DNA of 64,000 nucleotides from Adiantum capillus-veneris (Eukaryota; Streptophyta; Polypodiopsida; Polypodiales; Pteridaceae). Position 1 is the first letter of the stretch; each line of letters begins with the position of its first letter. The notes under the pieces were generated by a model. It ran no database searches and had not been told where the DNA came from. It saw nothing but the letters and a program-made list of their open reading frames with translations. The position numbers and the translations under genes are program-made. The DNA is taken from assembly GCA_014529385.2 (NCBI GenBank), contig CM043960.1, positions 36,718,781 through 36,782,780 of the forward strand. The letters are read 5' to 3'. Below, piece after piece: positions 38,031 to 50,875 of this stretch.

Positions 38031-41000
38031 CTACCTCGAGCAGGAACAAACCCAGGCATCTCTAATCCATGTACCCCATGATTCTGGAGAGTGGTCCAAA
38101 ACCCTCTCTAAACAAGCAATGGAAGCGGCCTCGTATCTCGTAGTAGACGGGGCAGTGGCATGTGTAGTGCAACTCTGTCTCAACACGAGGGACATGTCCT
38201 AGCCTCTGCTAGTACCCCGTTGTATCTCCCAGTCTCAATCCACAGTTGGTGTGAAGGTGTGCGTATCTACCCAATAGCACATCGCATCCCATGAGACAGG
38301 TGGGTGTCCATGTATCTCGGTCTCCTCACAAAACCTTCCTCCGTAAACTGGAGAAGATGCTCTCTCTGTAGAAAGCCATCTTTGTGCCCAGCTCTTGTGT
38401 TGGATGTATCCATGTCCTCCTGGTGTCTAGCTGAGTCAAGTCCTAGCGGATGAGCCTGGTGATCTCGAGCTGTGTCACAGTGAGAGATGGTGCATCCCCA
38501 GTGAGTACTAGAAGGGTGGCAACTAGTCTATGCTGAACCCATGCGTCTCTCCCCATACCAGCATGTTGTATCTCCTTGTATGGCTAACTGTCGAAAGGAC
38601 TCAAGTGCAAGGCCTCAACCACTATTGGAGGGGCCGTTAGCTCTACTCGGATAATGGCACGTGGTACTGAAGCCTTGGCTCTAATGAGCCACAAGATTAT
38701 AGAGACCAGAGGTTTCTCCATGTCCCCCCATCCATCCGTGCGACCGACCTCCCGTGATGATCCAATGAAGGTCCCCATATCTCAGCTCCATAGAGCAATG
38801 CAGAGGCCACCAAAGTGTCAAAGAGCCAGAACTTCGTCCGAGGCTCCTGAAACTGAACCTGCGAACACATCCTCTCCAATCTACCCAATGCATCATGGGC
38901 TCTAGTCAATCTTGTCTCTGCTGCTCTTCTCAATGAAAATGTTGGTCCGCTAAAAACCACTCCAAGGTAAGTGTAAGCATCCGTATACTCCACGGTCTCC
39001 TGGCCGTACGTGAATGTAGGTGTTGACCTCCTAATCCAATGTGGAGTGGTATTAAACACCAAAGCCTTGGTTTTACCGAGGTTAACAAACAAACCACTTT
39101 GGTGGGCAAACCTAGGCAAAGCGTCCAAGTGACGTTGCATCCCTTCCAGAGATTCGGAGATCAACACAATATCATCAGCATATAACAATAGTGGAATCCA
39201 TGTCCCTGCCAGCTGTGCACCTCTATCACCATCGCTCTCAATGTAGTCAAAAACCTCATCCACATACATACCAAATAGAGTAGGAGATAGCAGGAAGTCC
39301 TGCTTCACCCAATAGTGGAGTGAACCAGTGTAGATAGACCCTTTGAGGTGCGTGCATGCCCCACTATTGACGTGTATAATGCCATGATCCCACAAATGAG
39401 CTCTGTAGGTTCTCCCATCTCCTGTAGTCTACGCATCAATCTAGCTCTGGGTACTGTGTCAAATGCTTTGCGAAAGTCCACAAAGCTACAATAGATCCGT
39501 CTCCCATGTGATATGCCCTCCTCAATGATGGCTCTGAGTGTCAAGATATGGTCAAGAGTAGAAAAGCCTCTCGTGAACCCTTCCTGCCCGGCTGCACATA
39601 TCCTCTCCCTCTCTACCCATCTATTGAGCTGCTGCTCAAGAATGGATGCGTACAACCGTGCCAATGTGTGTCCAATCATGATAGTGTGATAATTCCCAGG
39701 CTTCATAGGGTCTCCTGACTTGAAGATAGGTACAATAGTAGATAGGCTCCAAGTATCAGGCAAGCCTTCACACATGGCACAGTTAAACATAACTGCTAGA
39801 AGCTCTACTAGTAGATCTTTGGCATGCATGAAATGCTCAGCCACTAAGCCATCATGATCATATGCTCTCCCAGTCCTCATCCTATCAATGGTCTTCTTCA
39901 CCATCTCAGCGGTGGAAAAAGCACATGCGTGTGGGCATGGATCGGGACCATCGGGGAAGGGCGTTTGTCTAGGAGCTGTGTACAAAGATGAAGCGTACTG
40001 GCCCCATGCCTCTGTAGAGGTAATGGCAGGGGGGGAGAGTGCTCATGAAAGAGCGGCCATGCCTCACGCGAGTCCTGACTCAAGAATAGATGGTATAGAT
40101 CCTGCTCTAGTCGAGCCAAAAATGCCCTCTTCTTTCGTCGCACTAGGCGTCGGAAGTCAATCTGTGAGTGATGTCCCCCGAAAGCACCTCCCTTTGAAGT
40201 CTGGCTCTAGTCTCGCAGCTTTCCACATCATACCAAGTGTTATGTGGCATGCTCCCAAAACGGTGTCTCTGCTCAGGCTGAGTGTGTGGGTATGCCTCTA
40301 CTGCTGTATCATGTAATGTTTGTGTCAATATAGTAGTAATATCCTCTAGAGGTCGCCCTGTCTCCTCAGTGCACAGTCGTCTATAGATCCCATCTATATA
40401 TACAAAGTCCGTCTCTCGCGTGAAGGTGTAGTGAGTAGGTGTTGTTGCCCATGGACTGTGTGCTACATTAAACTGAAAAGAGATGGTCATCGACAGAAGG
40501 GCATGATCCACTGCCACCCCAACAGGTCTGGGTCCAACCGTGAGATCCTAGATACTAAAGATGACACTCGACTGTGCCATGACATAATCCACTGTGTTGC
40601 CTCCATGTCTGTGTGGAAAGCATGTAAAACCTCCCGCAGCAAGAAATCTTTGTAGGTCATTCAAGATGTCCAGTCCATGTGCAGTTCCCATGTCTATCAA
40701 GTGTCGTTCATACTCAGTATGTTCCACATCCTCTGATAGTCTGGAGAGGCCCGTCTATACAACATCTAGCTCTCTCAGCATTAATATTGTCTGGTGGTGA
40801 TGGGCCGCCCTAGCATTGAAGTCCCCTAGAATGGTAATGTTACCATCTCTAGAGAACTCCCATATGTCATCATCCAAAATAGAAAAGGGAGGTTGTCCTC
40901 TAGGTGATGCATAGACTGATGTACTCGGGGGAAAGTAGCAAATAACAATGTAAAGATATTTGTCTGTCTCTGCTCTCAATCTCATCCACATATACCTAGC

Positions 41001-41281
41001 CTGCTCATCCCTGCGGGCTGTATGTATCAAAGGCTCCAACTCCTCTCTGAATAACACTGCCACTCCCCCTGAGCCCCGCCCTCTGTGCTGTAATCGCGTC
41101 TCCTATCTGCAGGCTGTCTCCCATCTGTATCTACTGATGTGAGGCATAGATTTCTCAGGGGCCTGATGTGTCTCAAAGTAGAAGATGATGTCTCTTCCAG
41201 CAAAACTATCCTCAAAAACACCCACATCAAGGCGCATAGATCCATTACAATTCTAGGCGGCAACTTTGAGTGTGGTCCCAT
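38030..41281 (-). pseudogene. LINE ORF2 (copy 7), broken
   Basis: Endonuclease: RRDEQARYMWMRLRAET, YFPPSTSVYASPRG and DDDIWEFSRDGNITILGDFN (41063-40755), with a deletion in the next part. Middle: VDHALLSMTISFQF (about 40510) and NTWYDVES. Reverse transcriptase: AEMVKKTIDRM, GRRIYCSFVDFRKAFDTVP (about 39490), active-site box YADDIVLIS (about 39170), GLFVNLGKTKALVFNTTP. C-terminus: IGQIRTSSHQ-like traces and ETELHYTCHCPVYYEIRGRF near 38140. At least four frame breaks. Confidence 0.88.
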
Positions 41282-41294
41282 AGGTCTCGCATCG

Positions 41295-42171
41295 TCATGT
41301 GGCGTGTCGCTCCAGTATTACCACTCTTCCATCTCGGTAAAAGGCAATCTTTCCTTTTTCCCTTGCCGCTCTAATCTTCGGCATTACCTCTTGCATATGA
41401 GTGATCTGCAAGAGGGTAAGATCATCCCCGAGAAAGATGCCCGTCATCTTAAGAGTTGACCTTTTCTTCAAAAAGTCCTTCGGTTCCATGGAGGAAAAAT
41501 GAAGGATGAGTGCCCTTTTTTTCGAGGTTTTCCCATTGCTTCCATTTTTCTTGTTGCCCACTCTCCAAGCTCTTGTGTGCATCGGTTCATGAACCCCCAT
41601 CAAAGCCATGAGTCATTTTACCTCTTCGTCCACATTATCTTTGTCTTTAAGCCCGCAAATTTTCACATGTAAAGCGCGCACACGTCTTCTTTGCTCCTCC
41701 TCTAGTGTCAAATTAATAATAGTGGGTGTGGACGTGAACGTTATTTCCTTGCCTTTTCCTTTCTTGGCAACCTCAATCCATTTCTCGGCTTCGTCCGTGA
41801 GTCTTTGTAATAACATCCACCCAAGAAGTCATCATTTCTTTGTGCTGCTCTTCTCCCTCTTTGATGGCCGGTACTTGCTCCTTGATCGTGTTTAGTTCTC
41901 CCTTTTTATGTTGCAATTCTCCCTCTTCAAGTGTGTTTCTTGATCGTACTTCAACGAGATCTTTCTTGAGTGACGCAATCTCTTCATCCTAAGCCGTCAC
42001 ACGATCTTCCAGTGCATTTATCTTTCTTTCTTAGATCAACACGCATCCTTCGAGCATTTTGATTGTGCCCAATAGGTTGCGGTTCATCTTAATAATGGTT
42101 TTCATCATTTCTTCTTTGCACTTTTGAATGGCATCCTCTAAGCGGTTGACCTTATCATTTTGCTTCCTCAT
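41295..42171 (-). pseudogene. LINE ORF1 (copy 7), broken
   Basis: From ATG at 42171: MRKQNDKVNRLEDAIQKCKE and more heptad-rich coiled coil, then a frameshifted RRM-like part (ALHVKICGLKDKDNVDEEVK near 41650), TRAWRVGNKKNG, ALILHFSSMEPKDFLKKR and FYRDGRVVILERHAT. Several stops and shifts. Same domain order as 570-1514, but the N-terminal sequence differs. Confidence 0.78.
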
Positions 42172-42290
42172 GCTTAATCTCTCCCAACGAGAGCCACACT
42201 ATGCACACATAAGTTTCCACATTATGCACATATGTTTCCAATGATGGCAAGTTTTTTTTTTCTTCTACGCGCACAGGTTTTATCTCTCTA

Positions 42291-42485
<195 letters not shown>

Positions 42486-42539
42486 GCTTTTTATCTCTCT
42501 CTCTCTACGTTTAATTTTTCTTGAATCTCTCTCTACGCA

Positions 42540-42736
42540 CGGGCCAGCGGGGGGGGGGGGGCACGAGGGGTTAGGGTTGCAGGGAGAGCGCGAGGGGGGC
42601 GGGGGTGCAGAGGGAGCATGAGGGGGGCAGGGTTGCAAAGGGGGAGAGCAAGAGAGCGCGAGGGGGGGGCGGGGGAAGCAGAGGGGTGAGCGCGAGGCAA
42701 GGGGCAGCAAAGGGGTAAGCACGAGGGGGGTGGGGG

Positions 42737-42742
<6 letters not shown>
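42540..42742. repeat. G-rich imperfect repeat
   Basis: GAGGGGGGCGGGGGTGCAGAGGGAGCA-type words repeated about five times with spacing of 30-45 bases. Confidence 0.7.

Positions 42743-42831
<89 letters not shown>
42743..42831. repeat. GA microsatellite at the 3' end of LINE-B
   Basis: An uninterrupted GA run of about 44 units. On the minus strand it is the TC tail that directly follows the LINE-B 3' end motif. Confidence 0.95.
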
Positions 42832-42834
<3 letters not shown>

Positions 42835-45800
42835 AGATTTATTTATTTTTATATTGACGTCTTCGAAAGGCCGATCTTGGCCTATGAGACAAATCAACAT
42901 GTTTGATATCATCCAAAAAAGGAAACTGCTAGATTGAAAATAAAGATAGCTAACTAACAAGCTAATGCTAGGACTCTGCGTTTACAATGAGTGATGACCT
43001 TGATGGATAGAGGGAGGATAGAGATCTATTGCTAGAGTTTGGAAACCAAGACTATATGCAGAGGGTATACAAGCATGTTATGCACTCTAGCTAGCTCTAT
43101 ACTAAACTATAGGGGGGTGTAGTTCGGTGTACATCAAAGATGAGGTGGCAATAAGTCCATGAAGAATATGCATGGATCTTATCTAAGCTTAGCCAGGCGT
43201 TCTAAAATCTTTTGATGGAAGTGGTCTGCAATGTCTATGATCTCTTGTAGGTAGAGATAGGGTGTTCAACAACCAAGGCACTTCTCTATTTTCTACTCTC
43301 TCTGCCCTCAGGAGGGTGACATTCTGTTGTGTGGGGACCGGTGTGGGGCTGGATGATGTGTGTCTAAGGTACAATGGTTAGTGCTGGCTTGAAGTATAAA
43401 GCTCTTTGTGTGGATGAATCTCTAGTATAAACCTCCCATGAGCATTGTTCTGTTCACTCTAAGAGCTAACAGAGGGAGCACTTCTCTCAAAACAAGGTGG
43501 GGTATTTATCCCTGATGGCAGTGTTGGCATACATAATGCCAACATTCCTCCACCTTCCCTTACTCTGCACCATCCACCTCCTCTCTGCATAGTTTGCATA
43601 GTGTCCTTCCTTGAGGAATTTGAGCTGCTTTTCCAATCTCCATCTCAAGGTGATGTGACAAAGCCATGAATTGGCCAATCACCACCCTAGAACCATGTGG
43701 TAAAATTCCCTCCATGTATATGGATCTCTTTATGAACCCATCCTTCAAAATGCGCATGAAGTATTCTCTATCGTATAGCATATTTAGAGGAAGGGGTTAT
43801 CAGGAGGATATCTACGTCTTTCATATATATAGCTACCAAAGGTCTAACCTTAAGATTTTGTTCCTCTCACCATGTGATAGGTGGATGTGTGGTGCATCTA
43901 TGTCATGTTTGAATGGTGGGAGGCAGTCCATCTTTATTCCCTAGAGTGAGAGCCACTATGTCACTTGGGCATACCAAGATCCTCTATTTCTGCCTCAGCA
44001 AGCTATCTAGAAACCTTGAAAGATCCATATACCAATTGGCTAGGTGACATCTCTCTGAAGTTGTAGAGTCTAAAATATGGTCTCCACCAACATGTGTGGT
44101 CCAACAAACTCAGCTGAAAAAATATTGTTATGTATCATATGTTCCATCATGAGTACTTGTGGCCTCTTTATCACCAAGTGTGCACTAGGCCTAGTGCCCA
44201 TATGACAGCTTTATACATCAGTGTTGGTGTAAGTAGAGTGTAGAAAAGCCACTCGTTCGTCTTCATATGATAATTGGAGGGGTGACATCTTTCAAAATCT
44301 ATCTAGAAGTCGTATGGTCTAAAATATGGCCTCCACCACCATGGGTGGGGCAACAAACTTGACTAGAACAATATCATGAGGTACTAAGGGTTTACTTTAT
44401 ACCATATGTGCCATTATGAGTCCTTGTGGTTGCTCTATTGGGTCCACAAGCGTGCATCTAGGTCTGTAGCCTATACCGTGGCTCCACACATCAATGTTGG
44501 TGTACATAGAGTGTTGAAAAATCTACCCATTCACTTCAGTCTATTAGAGGTGTACATGGTGGCAATATCTCTCTAGGATAGCAAAAGCAGCATATCCCCA
44601 TGTTAGTTCTATCCTAGTTGATGATCACCTAGTGAAATGTGTGGCGGCAACAAAAAAAGATGACCCCATGGTATGCATACCATCTCCACATGACCTCCTA
44701 CAAGAGTGTATGTAGACTGGCACCAACACTATCTGAGGTGTGAAAGATCATGAACTTCGTCTTCCCAAAACTTGGAGAAAGTTACTCTTTTGGACATTCT
44801 CAAACTCTTTCCAAGTAGACTTTGAGATGCTCCACCCCACACCTCAACTCCATAAAGAAGAACCGATGTAATCAATGTGTCACAAAGGTACTTCTTGAGA
44901 ATCCAACACTTGATGTTTTCTACATTACCCAAATGCATAGTATGCTCTCTTTTCGGGTTCCAAACAACACATAGCACATTCATGCCACTTGTGATTGGTT
45001 GGAACCTCAAGGCCAAGGTACTTAAAGCTCTCAACAACTTCAAGTGTCTCATTGTTGTATACAATTCATGGCTTCTCCTTATAGTTAGTTTTTACAAGCA
45101 TAACCTTTGTGCTAGATTCATTCACAATCAGCCCACTATGCAAGCAAAATTTCTCAAGGACAACCATAAGCTTTTGTGCATCCTCTAAAGTGTGTGCTAG
45201 AAGTACTACATCATCCGTATACGACAAAAGCATGATTACCGCATTGCAAATAGTGACCTCTTCAATGCCTTCTTCTTGCATAAAGTCAAGTACCATTTGT
45301 TCCAATCGATCGATGCATAGACCAAAGAGAGTTGGTGACAACGGACATCTTTGTTTAACCCCAATAGTGCTTGCATTTTTTTTTTTGAAATTCCCCTTTC
45401 CATGTGCAATTGACACATCACCTTCTCAAGATTCAAGAAACCGCGAGTATAAACTCGCTTGGCACTTGGAGTTCTTTCATTCTTTCCCACAAATTGTTAC
45501 GTGAAATCATATCAAAGGCTTTCTTAAATTCCTTAAAGCAAAAATACAATTGCTTGCCTTTCAATCGACTTTCCTCCATGAGAACACGAAGAGTGACAAG
45601 ATGATCAATGGTGCTATGGCGTCAACAAAACCTGCTTGTCTTTTTGCATGCTTGCCATTCTCTTCATCCCAATCACTCAATTTTATTTTCAGTATGCACC
45701 CAAACAACTTTGCCATAAGAGACTCAATCATTATAATCTGGTAGTTATTTACATTCTTTACATACCCAATTAGTATTCCAATCATAAGGCAAACCATGTT

Positions 45801-46685
45801 GAAGTGTAAGGTTTAATCTATCACAAATTCACTCATGTGTAAAATCTTCCATCCATTTAACCATTTTTGGCTTGATACCTTGAAGATCTCCCGCTTTGTG
45901 AGTTTAGCCAACTTTTTAAGCCCACCGCATACATCCTCAATGTAAAAAAAGAGAGTATACATGGGAGTGAACTATACAAATGATATTTTTTAACATTTGG
46001 TTGCTCATATAGTTGCCTAAAATGTGTATACATACCACAAGAATCAAGTTACCAAAACTCTCAATCCCTTTGCCCCTCAAGTTTCTCCAAAATCTCTCAC
46101 ATGCACGTGCCTTTTCTTGGACTTGAAAAATTTGATGATTTACTTTCCATCTTCTTTTGAATCAATGCCTTGTATGTATGCAAATGACTTTGATAGTTGT
46201 CTTTGCCTATAGTTGCATCAAGCTTTATCAAGGACTTTTGAACATCTTGACATTCTTTATCAAACCACCTTTTGCATAATCTATCTTTGTTGATACCATG
46301 GACATGCTTTATGGCAAAGCATTCTTCTGTACAAAAACAAATAACCTTCTTGAAAGCTTCCCATTTAATTTCCAATGATGCATCATATTGAATTTTTGTC
46401 ATCCATAACTTTTGCTTATCCATTTCAATATACAGAAGTGCCCATTTGAAATCCGTACATAGTGATAACTTCTCTTCCCTTTGGCTGAGATTATCATCCT
46501 TAGTTGCTTCTCCATGTGCAAGGTCAATACATAAGGTTCGATGGTCTGATTCTGGGATCAAATGGCAAAGCGTAAAACTCTTTATGCAATACATGATGGC
46601 TTTGGAGAGTAGCATATAGTCCCCATTATCTTTTCTACATATAAATCCATCGGCTCCACTCCACAAAGATGCACCATTGACAATT
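42832..46685 (-). mobile_element. LINE-B, 3' portion (split by copia element)
   Basis: Minus-strand LINE distinct from LINE-A. From right to left: end of endonuclease (MVIVNGASLWSGADGFICRK joined across the copia), linker, reverse transcriptase with the active-site box YTDD, C-terminal finger, and a 3' end with hairpin GGCCAAGATCGGCC (42882-42869), GAAGACGTCAATATAAAA and a TC tail. The 5' part is at 57384-58590. About 5 kb without the insertion; frameshifts throughout. Confidence 0.8.
43487..43800 (-). pseudogene. LINE-B ORF2 C-terminal finger region
   Basis: REYFMRILKDGFIKRSIYME, GSRVVIGQFMALSHHLEMEI, then LCKLCREEVDGAE and, in another frame, Cys/His residues completing the finger (VGIMYANTA region). 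It matches the order of 30030-30240 in LINE-A copy 4. The interval 43801-44728 holds only decayed linker sequence, and 42900-43486 the 3' untranslated region. Confidence 0.7.
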
Positions 46686-46750
46686 TGTTGGGGTATAAAG
46701 CCCAATGTGGTCGCCCAGGTAAGTGGGCGGACCGCCAGGTATGTACACAT
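44729..46750 (-). pseudogene. LINE-B ORF2: end of endonuclease and reverse transcriptase
   Basis: From 46685 leftward: SKAIMYCIKSFTLCHLIPES with DHRTLC (endonuclease SDH-type end), the linker RLCKRWFDKECQDVQKSLIK, then after breaks KLFGCILKIKLSDW and RQAGFVDAIAPL (about 45700-45600), RVYTRGFLNLEKVM, GVKQRCPLSPTLFGLCIDRL and LLSYTDDVVLLAHT (about 45370-45200), GLIVNESSTKVM, then ILKKYLCDTLITSVLLYGVE (about 44880). The leftmost 65 bases of the open frame at 46686-46750 are copia LTR. The second residue of the YxDD box is Thr, which still allows activity. Confidence 0.78.
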
Positions 46751-46877
46751 ATTCTTTTGTTAAAACCTAATAAGAACTCACTATGCTCTACACATTACAG
46801 TAGAGCGAGTTCACCATATCGTCGTGCTCTTCTTCTCGCACTCTCTCTCGCGTTGCACTTCCGCTCGTACTCCTTCA
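46686..46877 (+). repeat. 5' LTR of copia element
   Basis: 192 bases from TGTTGGGGTATAAAG to CTCCTTCA. The GTATAAAG string may serve as TATA element. Confidence 0.95.
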
Positions 46878-46879
46878 AC

Positions 46880-46891
46880 TGGTATCAGAGC
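46880..46891 (+). promoter_or_regulatory. Copia primer binding site
   Basis: TGGTATCAGAGC two bases after the LTR, complementary to the 3' end of plant initiator methionine tRNA. The leader to gag (46892-47964) is about 1.07 kb and holds no other gene. Confidence 0.92.
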
Positions 46892-47964
46892 TCAGATCGA
46901 GGCTCGGGGCAACATTTACAGGTAGCCAGAGTCATCTGCTCAGATTGGAGTGAGATTCGACAGGCCAAGACACAGCCCCCAATCCTGTGGGACGGCCCAA
47001 AGGGCTCGGTGTTCTCAGAATTTCATTCTGAGGTCATCTCGGCCACCGTTCGGCTTCGACAAAGTTCTGCGCATGCCATTTTCGACTACGTGGTCTTGGC
47101 GGGTGCAGATCCGACTCTGCAAATTTGGGGTTTCGGCCTACGACTGCAGGTGCTGAGGATATTGGCACTCCCAGAGTGCTGATTTGTGGTTGTCTACACA
47201 TCGAAGGACGGCTCACAGTTCTTGGAGGCGTGTCACATACGACACGGGTGCATCTACACACAGACTGTAGGCGACATCCACTAGTTCATCAGGTAGCTTG
47301 TGTTTGCTGCTTGACATTCCAGATTTCATCCTGACATTCCAAGTACTTCCACATGGGATGTATTGTCAGAGATGATGTATGTCTGTTGAGGGTTTGCTGG
47401 CTGTGAGTCACGCAGCAAACAACCGCCGCAACGGTTACACCATATAGTGGGAAATTTGTGGATGTATGACTTTGTGGGAAGTCTATGTATTGTCAGATTT
47501 ACTGCAGCCTTTGTTGAGGGTCGAGTGAGGTTTTATTGAGTCGGGGGATTCTCGAATGTTGAGATCCTTTCGGTGATACAGGTCTTGGAGCGATCCCTTG
47601 AGCACCCTTAGATAGGCAGCTAGGATGTATTGACTGTGAGTTAGACAGTTGGGATTGCATCTTTGCTTTACTGCCCCTAAGGCATTGTCGCAGTTTATGC
47701 TTACAGGACAGTGAGAGACAATACAGGTGCAGGACAGGTTTACCCACAGCTTACAGTGTTAGAGAGACAGTAGTTTTTTGAGCTGTTTTTGGTCTGTTTT
47801 TTAGTACACCAGAGCCATTTTACAAAGGAGACTCTGCCGAAATTTATTCAGAATCTAAAGCTTTCTTGGTTCATTTGACAGGTTGATATTAGTTCAGAGG
47901 TCAGTTTATAGGGGAAACTCTGCCGAATTTTTCCCAGGAAAGTAAACTATTGTGAAGCGTAGCT

Positions 47965-48894
47965 ATGGCTAGATCACAGGACACTGCTCTTTACAATATC
48001 AAGAAGCTGGATGGAACCAATTTCCCATTGTGGAAGAAGCAAATTTGGCACATGTTGGTACAAAAGAAGCAGATAAAACCTATAAAGCTCAAGGGGATAA
48101 AACCAGAAGATATGGACGAAGATGAATGGAGAGAAATGGATGAATTGGCACTTTCTACCATTATGCTGACTTTGGCAGAAAGCATTTACTTCAATGTAGC
48201 ACACGAGATGTCGGCTTATGAAGCATGGACAAAGTTGAGTGATCTTTATGAGAAGCAGAGTGCAGCTTCACAGGTATACTGGCTTAAGAAGCTTGTTGAC
48301 TTGAAGATGAAAGAAGGGACACCTATGTCCAATCATCTGAATGAATTCAACACCATCTACAGTCAGTTGTCAGCTCAAGGTGTCAAGTTTGATGAACCTG
48401 TTAGAGCTATGTTCGTGTTGATCACATTGCCGGAAAGTTGGGACACTTTTCGCACAGCTTTGAGTAATTATGCACCTCCAGATGGTTTGACCATAGCAGG
48501 TGTAGAAGGCAGTCTGCTTACTGAAGAAACCAACAGAAAGACAATGGACAAAGGCAAAGGAACAGCCTTAGTTGTCAGGGGAAGGACCAAAGAAAAGTAC
48601 AAAGGTGGAAAGAGGAATCAGTCTCATAGCAAGTCCCATAGTGCTAAAGGCAAGAGTAACATAGAATGCTACCATTGTGGCAAGAAGGGTCACATGAAAA
48701 GAAACTGCAGAGAATGGAAAGCAGAAAAAGGCAAAGAGAAAGCTGAAGACCATGGTGAGAAGAACAAGTCCTCAGTGAAGATTCAAGAAATAAATGTGAC
48801 AAACACTGTTGCAGAGGATGACAGTCTAGCGTCTGGAGACATCTACTTCTTGAAGAATACAATGGACTCAGCTCTTCTTAGAGCATCTGATTGA
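47965..48894 (+). CDS. Copia gag
   Basis: 309 codons from ATG 47965. The N-terminus KKLDGTNFPLWKKQIWHML is the typical start of plant copia gag, followed by the helical capsid part (AYEAWTKLSDLYEKQSAASQ, LITLPESWDTFRTALSNY) and a basic linker with the CCHC knuckle CYHCGKKGHMKRNC at residues 235-248. In an intact element the frame continues into protease; here a TGA at 48892-48894 separates them. The protein forms the particle shell and binds element RNA. This segment is unbroken. Confidence 0.92.
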   Translation: MARSQDTALYNIKKLDGTNFPLWKKQIWHMLVQKKQIKPIKLKGIKPEDMDEDEWREMDELALSTIMLTLAESIYFNVAHEMSAYEAWTKLSDLYEKQSAASQVYWLKKLVDLKMKEGTPMSNHLNEFNTIYSQLSAQGVKFDEPVRAMFVLITLPESWDTFRTALSNYAPPDGLTIAGVEGSLLTEETNRKTMDKGKGTALVVRGRTKEKYKGGKRNQSHSKSHSAKGKSNIECYHCGKKGHMKRNCREWKAEKGKEKAEDHGEKNKSSVKIQEINVTNTVAEDDSLASGDIYFLKNTMDSALLRASD

Positions 48895-49078
48895 AATGCA
48901 CTGAGTGACTGGATTATAGACTCACGGGCATCACTTCATGTGTCTCCAAACAAGGAGTGGTTTACCTCTTATGTGACCACTAAAGATCATGTTCGGCTAG
49001 GCAATGGGCAGACATGTGAGATCTTAGGTGTTGGAGATGTTCAATTGAAGTTTCAGAATGGCTCTTCTTTCACGCTAA
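48895..49078 (+). pseudogene. Copia protease, N-terminal part
   Basis: Same frame as gag: DWIIDSRASLHVSPNKEWF, then VRLGNGQTCEILGVGDVQL, up to the nested insertion at SSFTL. The active site should read D-S-G-A; here Gly is Arg (CGG at 48925-48927). It resumes at 54911. Confidence 0.85.
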
Positions 49079-50372
49079 TGGGGGCTTTTCACAAGCCAAG
49101 CTCCCATACCCCTCTTCTCTCGTCCCCACCCCATGGAAACCTCCTCTTAGGGAGGGAGTGATAAAAGGCATTGGAAAAGTAAGAAAAAAAATAAAGTATG
49201 ATATAGGCCACCTCATGCCTGCGGGGCAGCCCATCCCCACCTTGCCTCCTTTTTCTTCACTAATGCCCCGCCGTGTGTCCCTTTTCCTCTCCTCCACTCA
49301 AAAGGTCAACCCCCTCTCTCTTCCCCTTGTCCTTTCTCCTTTCTCTCTCCCCTCAAGCTACCCCACCTCTCACCAATAATGCATTCTAACTCACCAATAA
49401 TGCACCCTAACTCACATGCAACTTATCCTATCTTCCAAAATAGTATACCCCACCCCCCCTTTCTCTCTCCTATCATATCCCATGACCCAAATACCCCCCT
49501 CTCTCTCTAACGGGCGCCATGTCTCTTGTCTTGTAGCTAAATAACCTCCCCCACACTCACACACACTCAGTTTCACTGAAAAAGGTGCCCACAGACCCAT
49601 CCCCACCCGGTGGTTACCTGATTTTTCTCGTGTTCACACACATCTGCACACAGATTCACCTCTGAACACACTCCCCTCTCTCCCCTCTTGTAATTACTTT
49701 ATTCTCCATGTCACCTCTCACTTTTTTTCATTCCCCCATCTCTCTCTCTTAGTCTCTCTCTCATGAGACTGCTGTTCTGGCACATATACACACAGCCAAA
49801 CAAGTGGGGTCCACGGTCACATGGCCTATGTAGATAATGATTTCTTCATTTCTAAATTCTAGAATTTCTCCCCCCTCCTCCCCTATATAAAGAGGGGTCA
49901 CCATCACACTAAACACACACACAACATCACCAAAGAATACACTATGCACTGTGTGTGCCTAGTGCACACACACACACCCACACCATCACCATCACCATCA
50001 CCGCAATCACCATGCTCGTCTTGAGCATGACCTCTACACCCTTGGGCTATGGAAGATGAAGGGCAGCTAAATGAAGGATGATGGCCATAACCCTCGTGCG
50101 AATCTTCGCCATCAACTCCCACCTATCTGCCATGTACTCTACCACTCTCTCCCTTCTCATTCCCCTACCTTATGCTCCCCATTTCATCACCTTATTCTCT
50201 AAATAAAGCTTGAGGTTTTGTGAGTATGTTTTCCTGCAATGTTTTGCCCATGTGAGGTGTGCGGAATCGCCACCTAGTCTTGTGTTTGGAGTGAGCTTGT
50301 GTATGTGTGAAGGGTGTGCGGATTCACCATCCTTCTGTGGTGCCTAAGTACTAAGCCGCTATACCCCCTCCC

Positions 50373-50415
<43 letters not shown>

Positions 50416-50606
50416 TGATCTCATTTCCCTTCCTCTTCATCATTACTCCCAAGCATCCATCTCTCTTGGATGAAAACTTTGTTATGGTGGTGTGTTGTTT
50501 GCGTCCTAGCCGCTGAAGCTAGGTGGTGCCCCCTGTTTGCTTTACCATGACAGGCTCGAGGCGCGTCATTCGGTCCCCAGTGTTTTAGAGGCCGTCGGGG
50601 GTTCGG
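49079..50606 (+). repeat. 5' LTR of element 3
   Basis: Contains the promoter string CTATATAAAGAGGGG at about 49883, a CACCATCACC repeat (about 49980), an AATAAA at 50202-50207 and a TC run (about 50379-50413). U3, R and U5 are therefore all recognisable. Confidence 0.88.
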
Positions 50607-50875
50607 AATCAGTACAACCTACCTCAAGACAGATCACACATACCAACACGTGTACGCTCAATCAAGGTACTACTTGATTTGAAGGCTCACTACCAGCACG
50701 TCATTGACACCATGCCGGGTGGGGAGCGGTTTTTGGAGGTTCTGGCATCAGATCAACCATTTGTCTTACCTTTGGTACAAGGCAATGTACCGTTTGAAGT
50801 TTTAATCTATGTCCTAGTATAAGAGGGTATACACACCTCCTTGTAAAGAAGAAAAAAACTTTTGCAAGTTAAGCA

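Larger units (their letters stand above)
38030..42290 (-). mobile_element. LINE-A copy 7, nearly full-length but broken
   Basis: Read leftward: 5' region (42290-42172), ORF1 (42171-41295), ORF2 endonuclease, reverse transcriptase and C-terminal finger down to about 38030, where it abuts the L1 remnant without its 3' tail. A long CT microsatellite lies immediately upstream of its 5' end. Confidence 0.88.

Noticed and set aside
42560-42580. Telomere-like GGGTTAGGGTT string
   Set aside because: Only about two units inside a G-rich minisatellite. The CCCTAAACC string in the chromovirus LTRs (about 6450 and 13690) is likewise too short.
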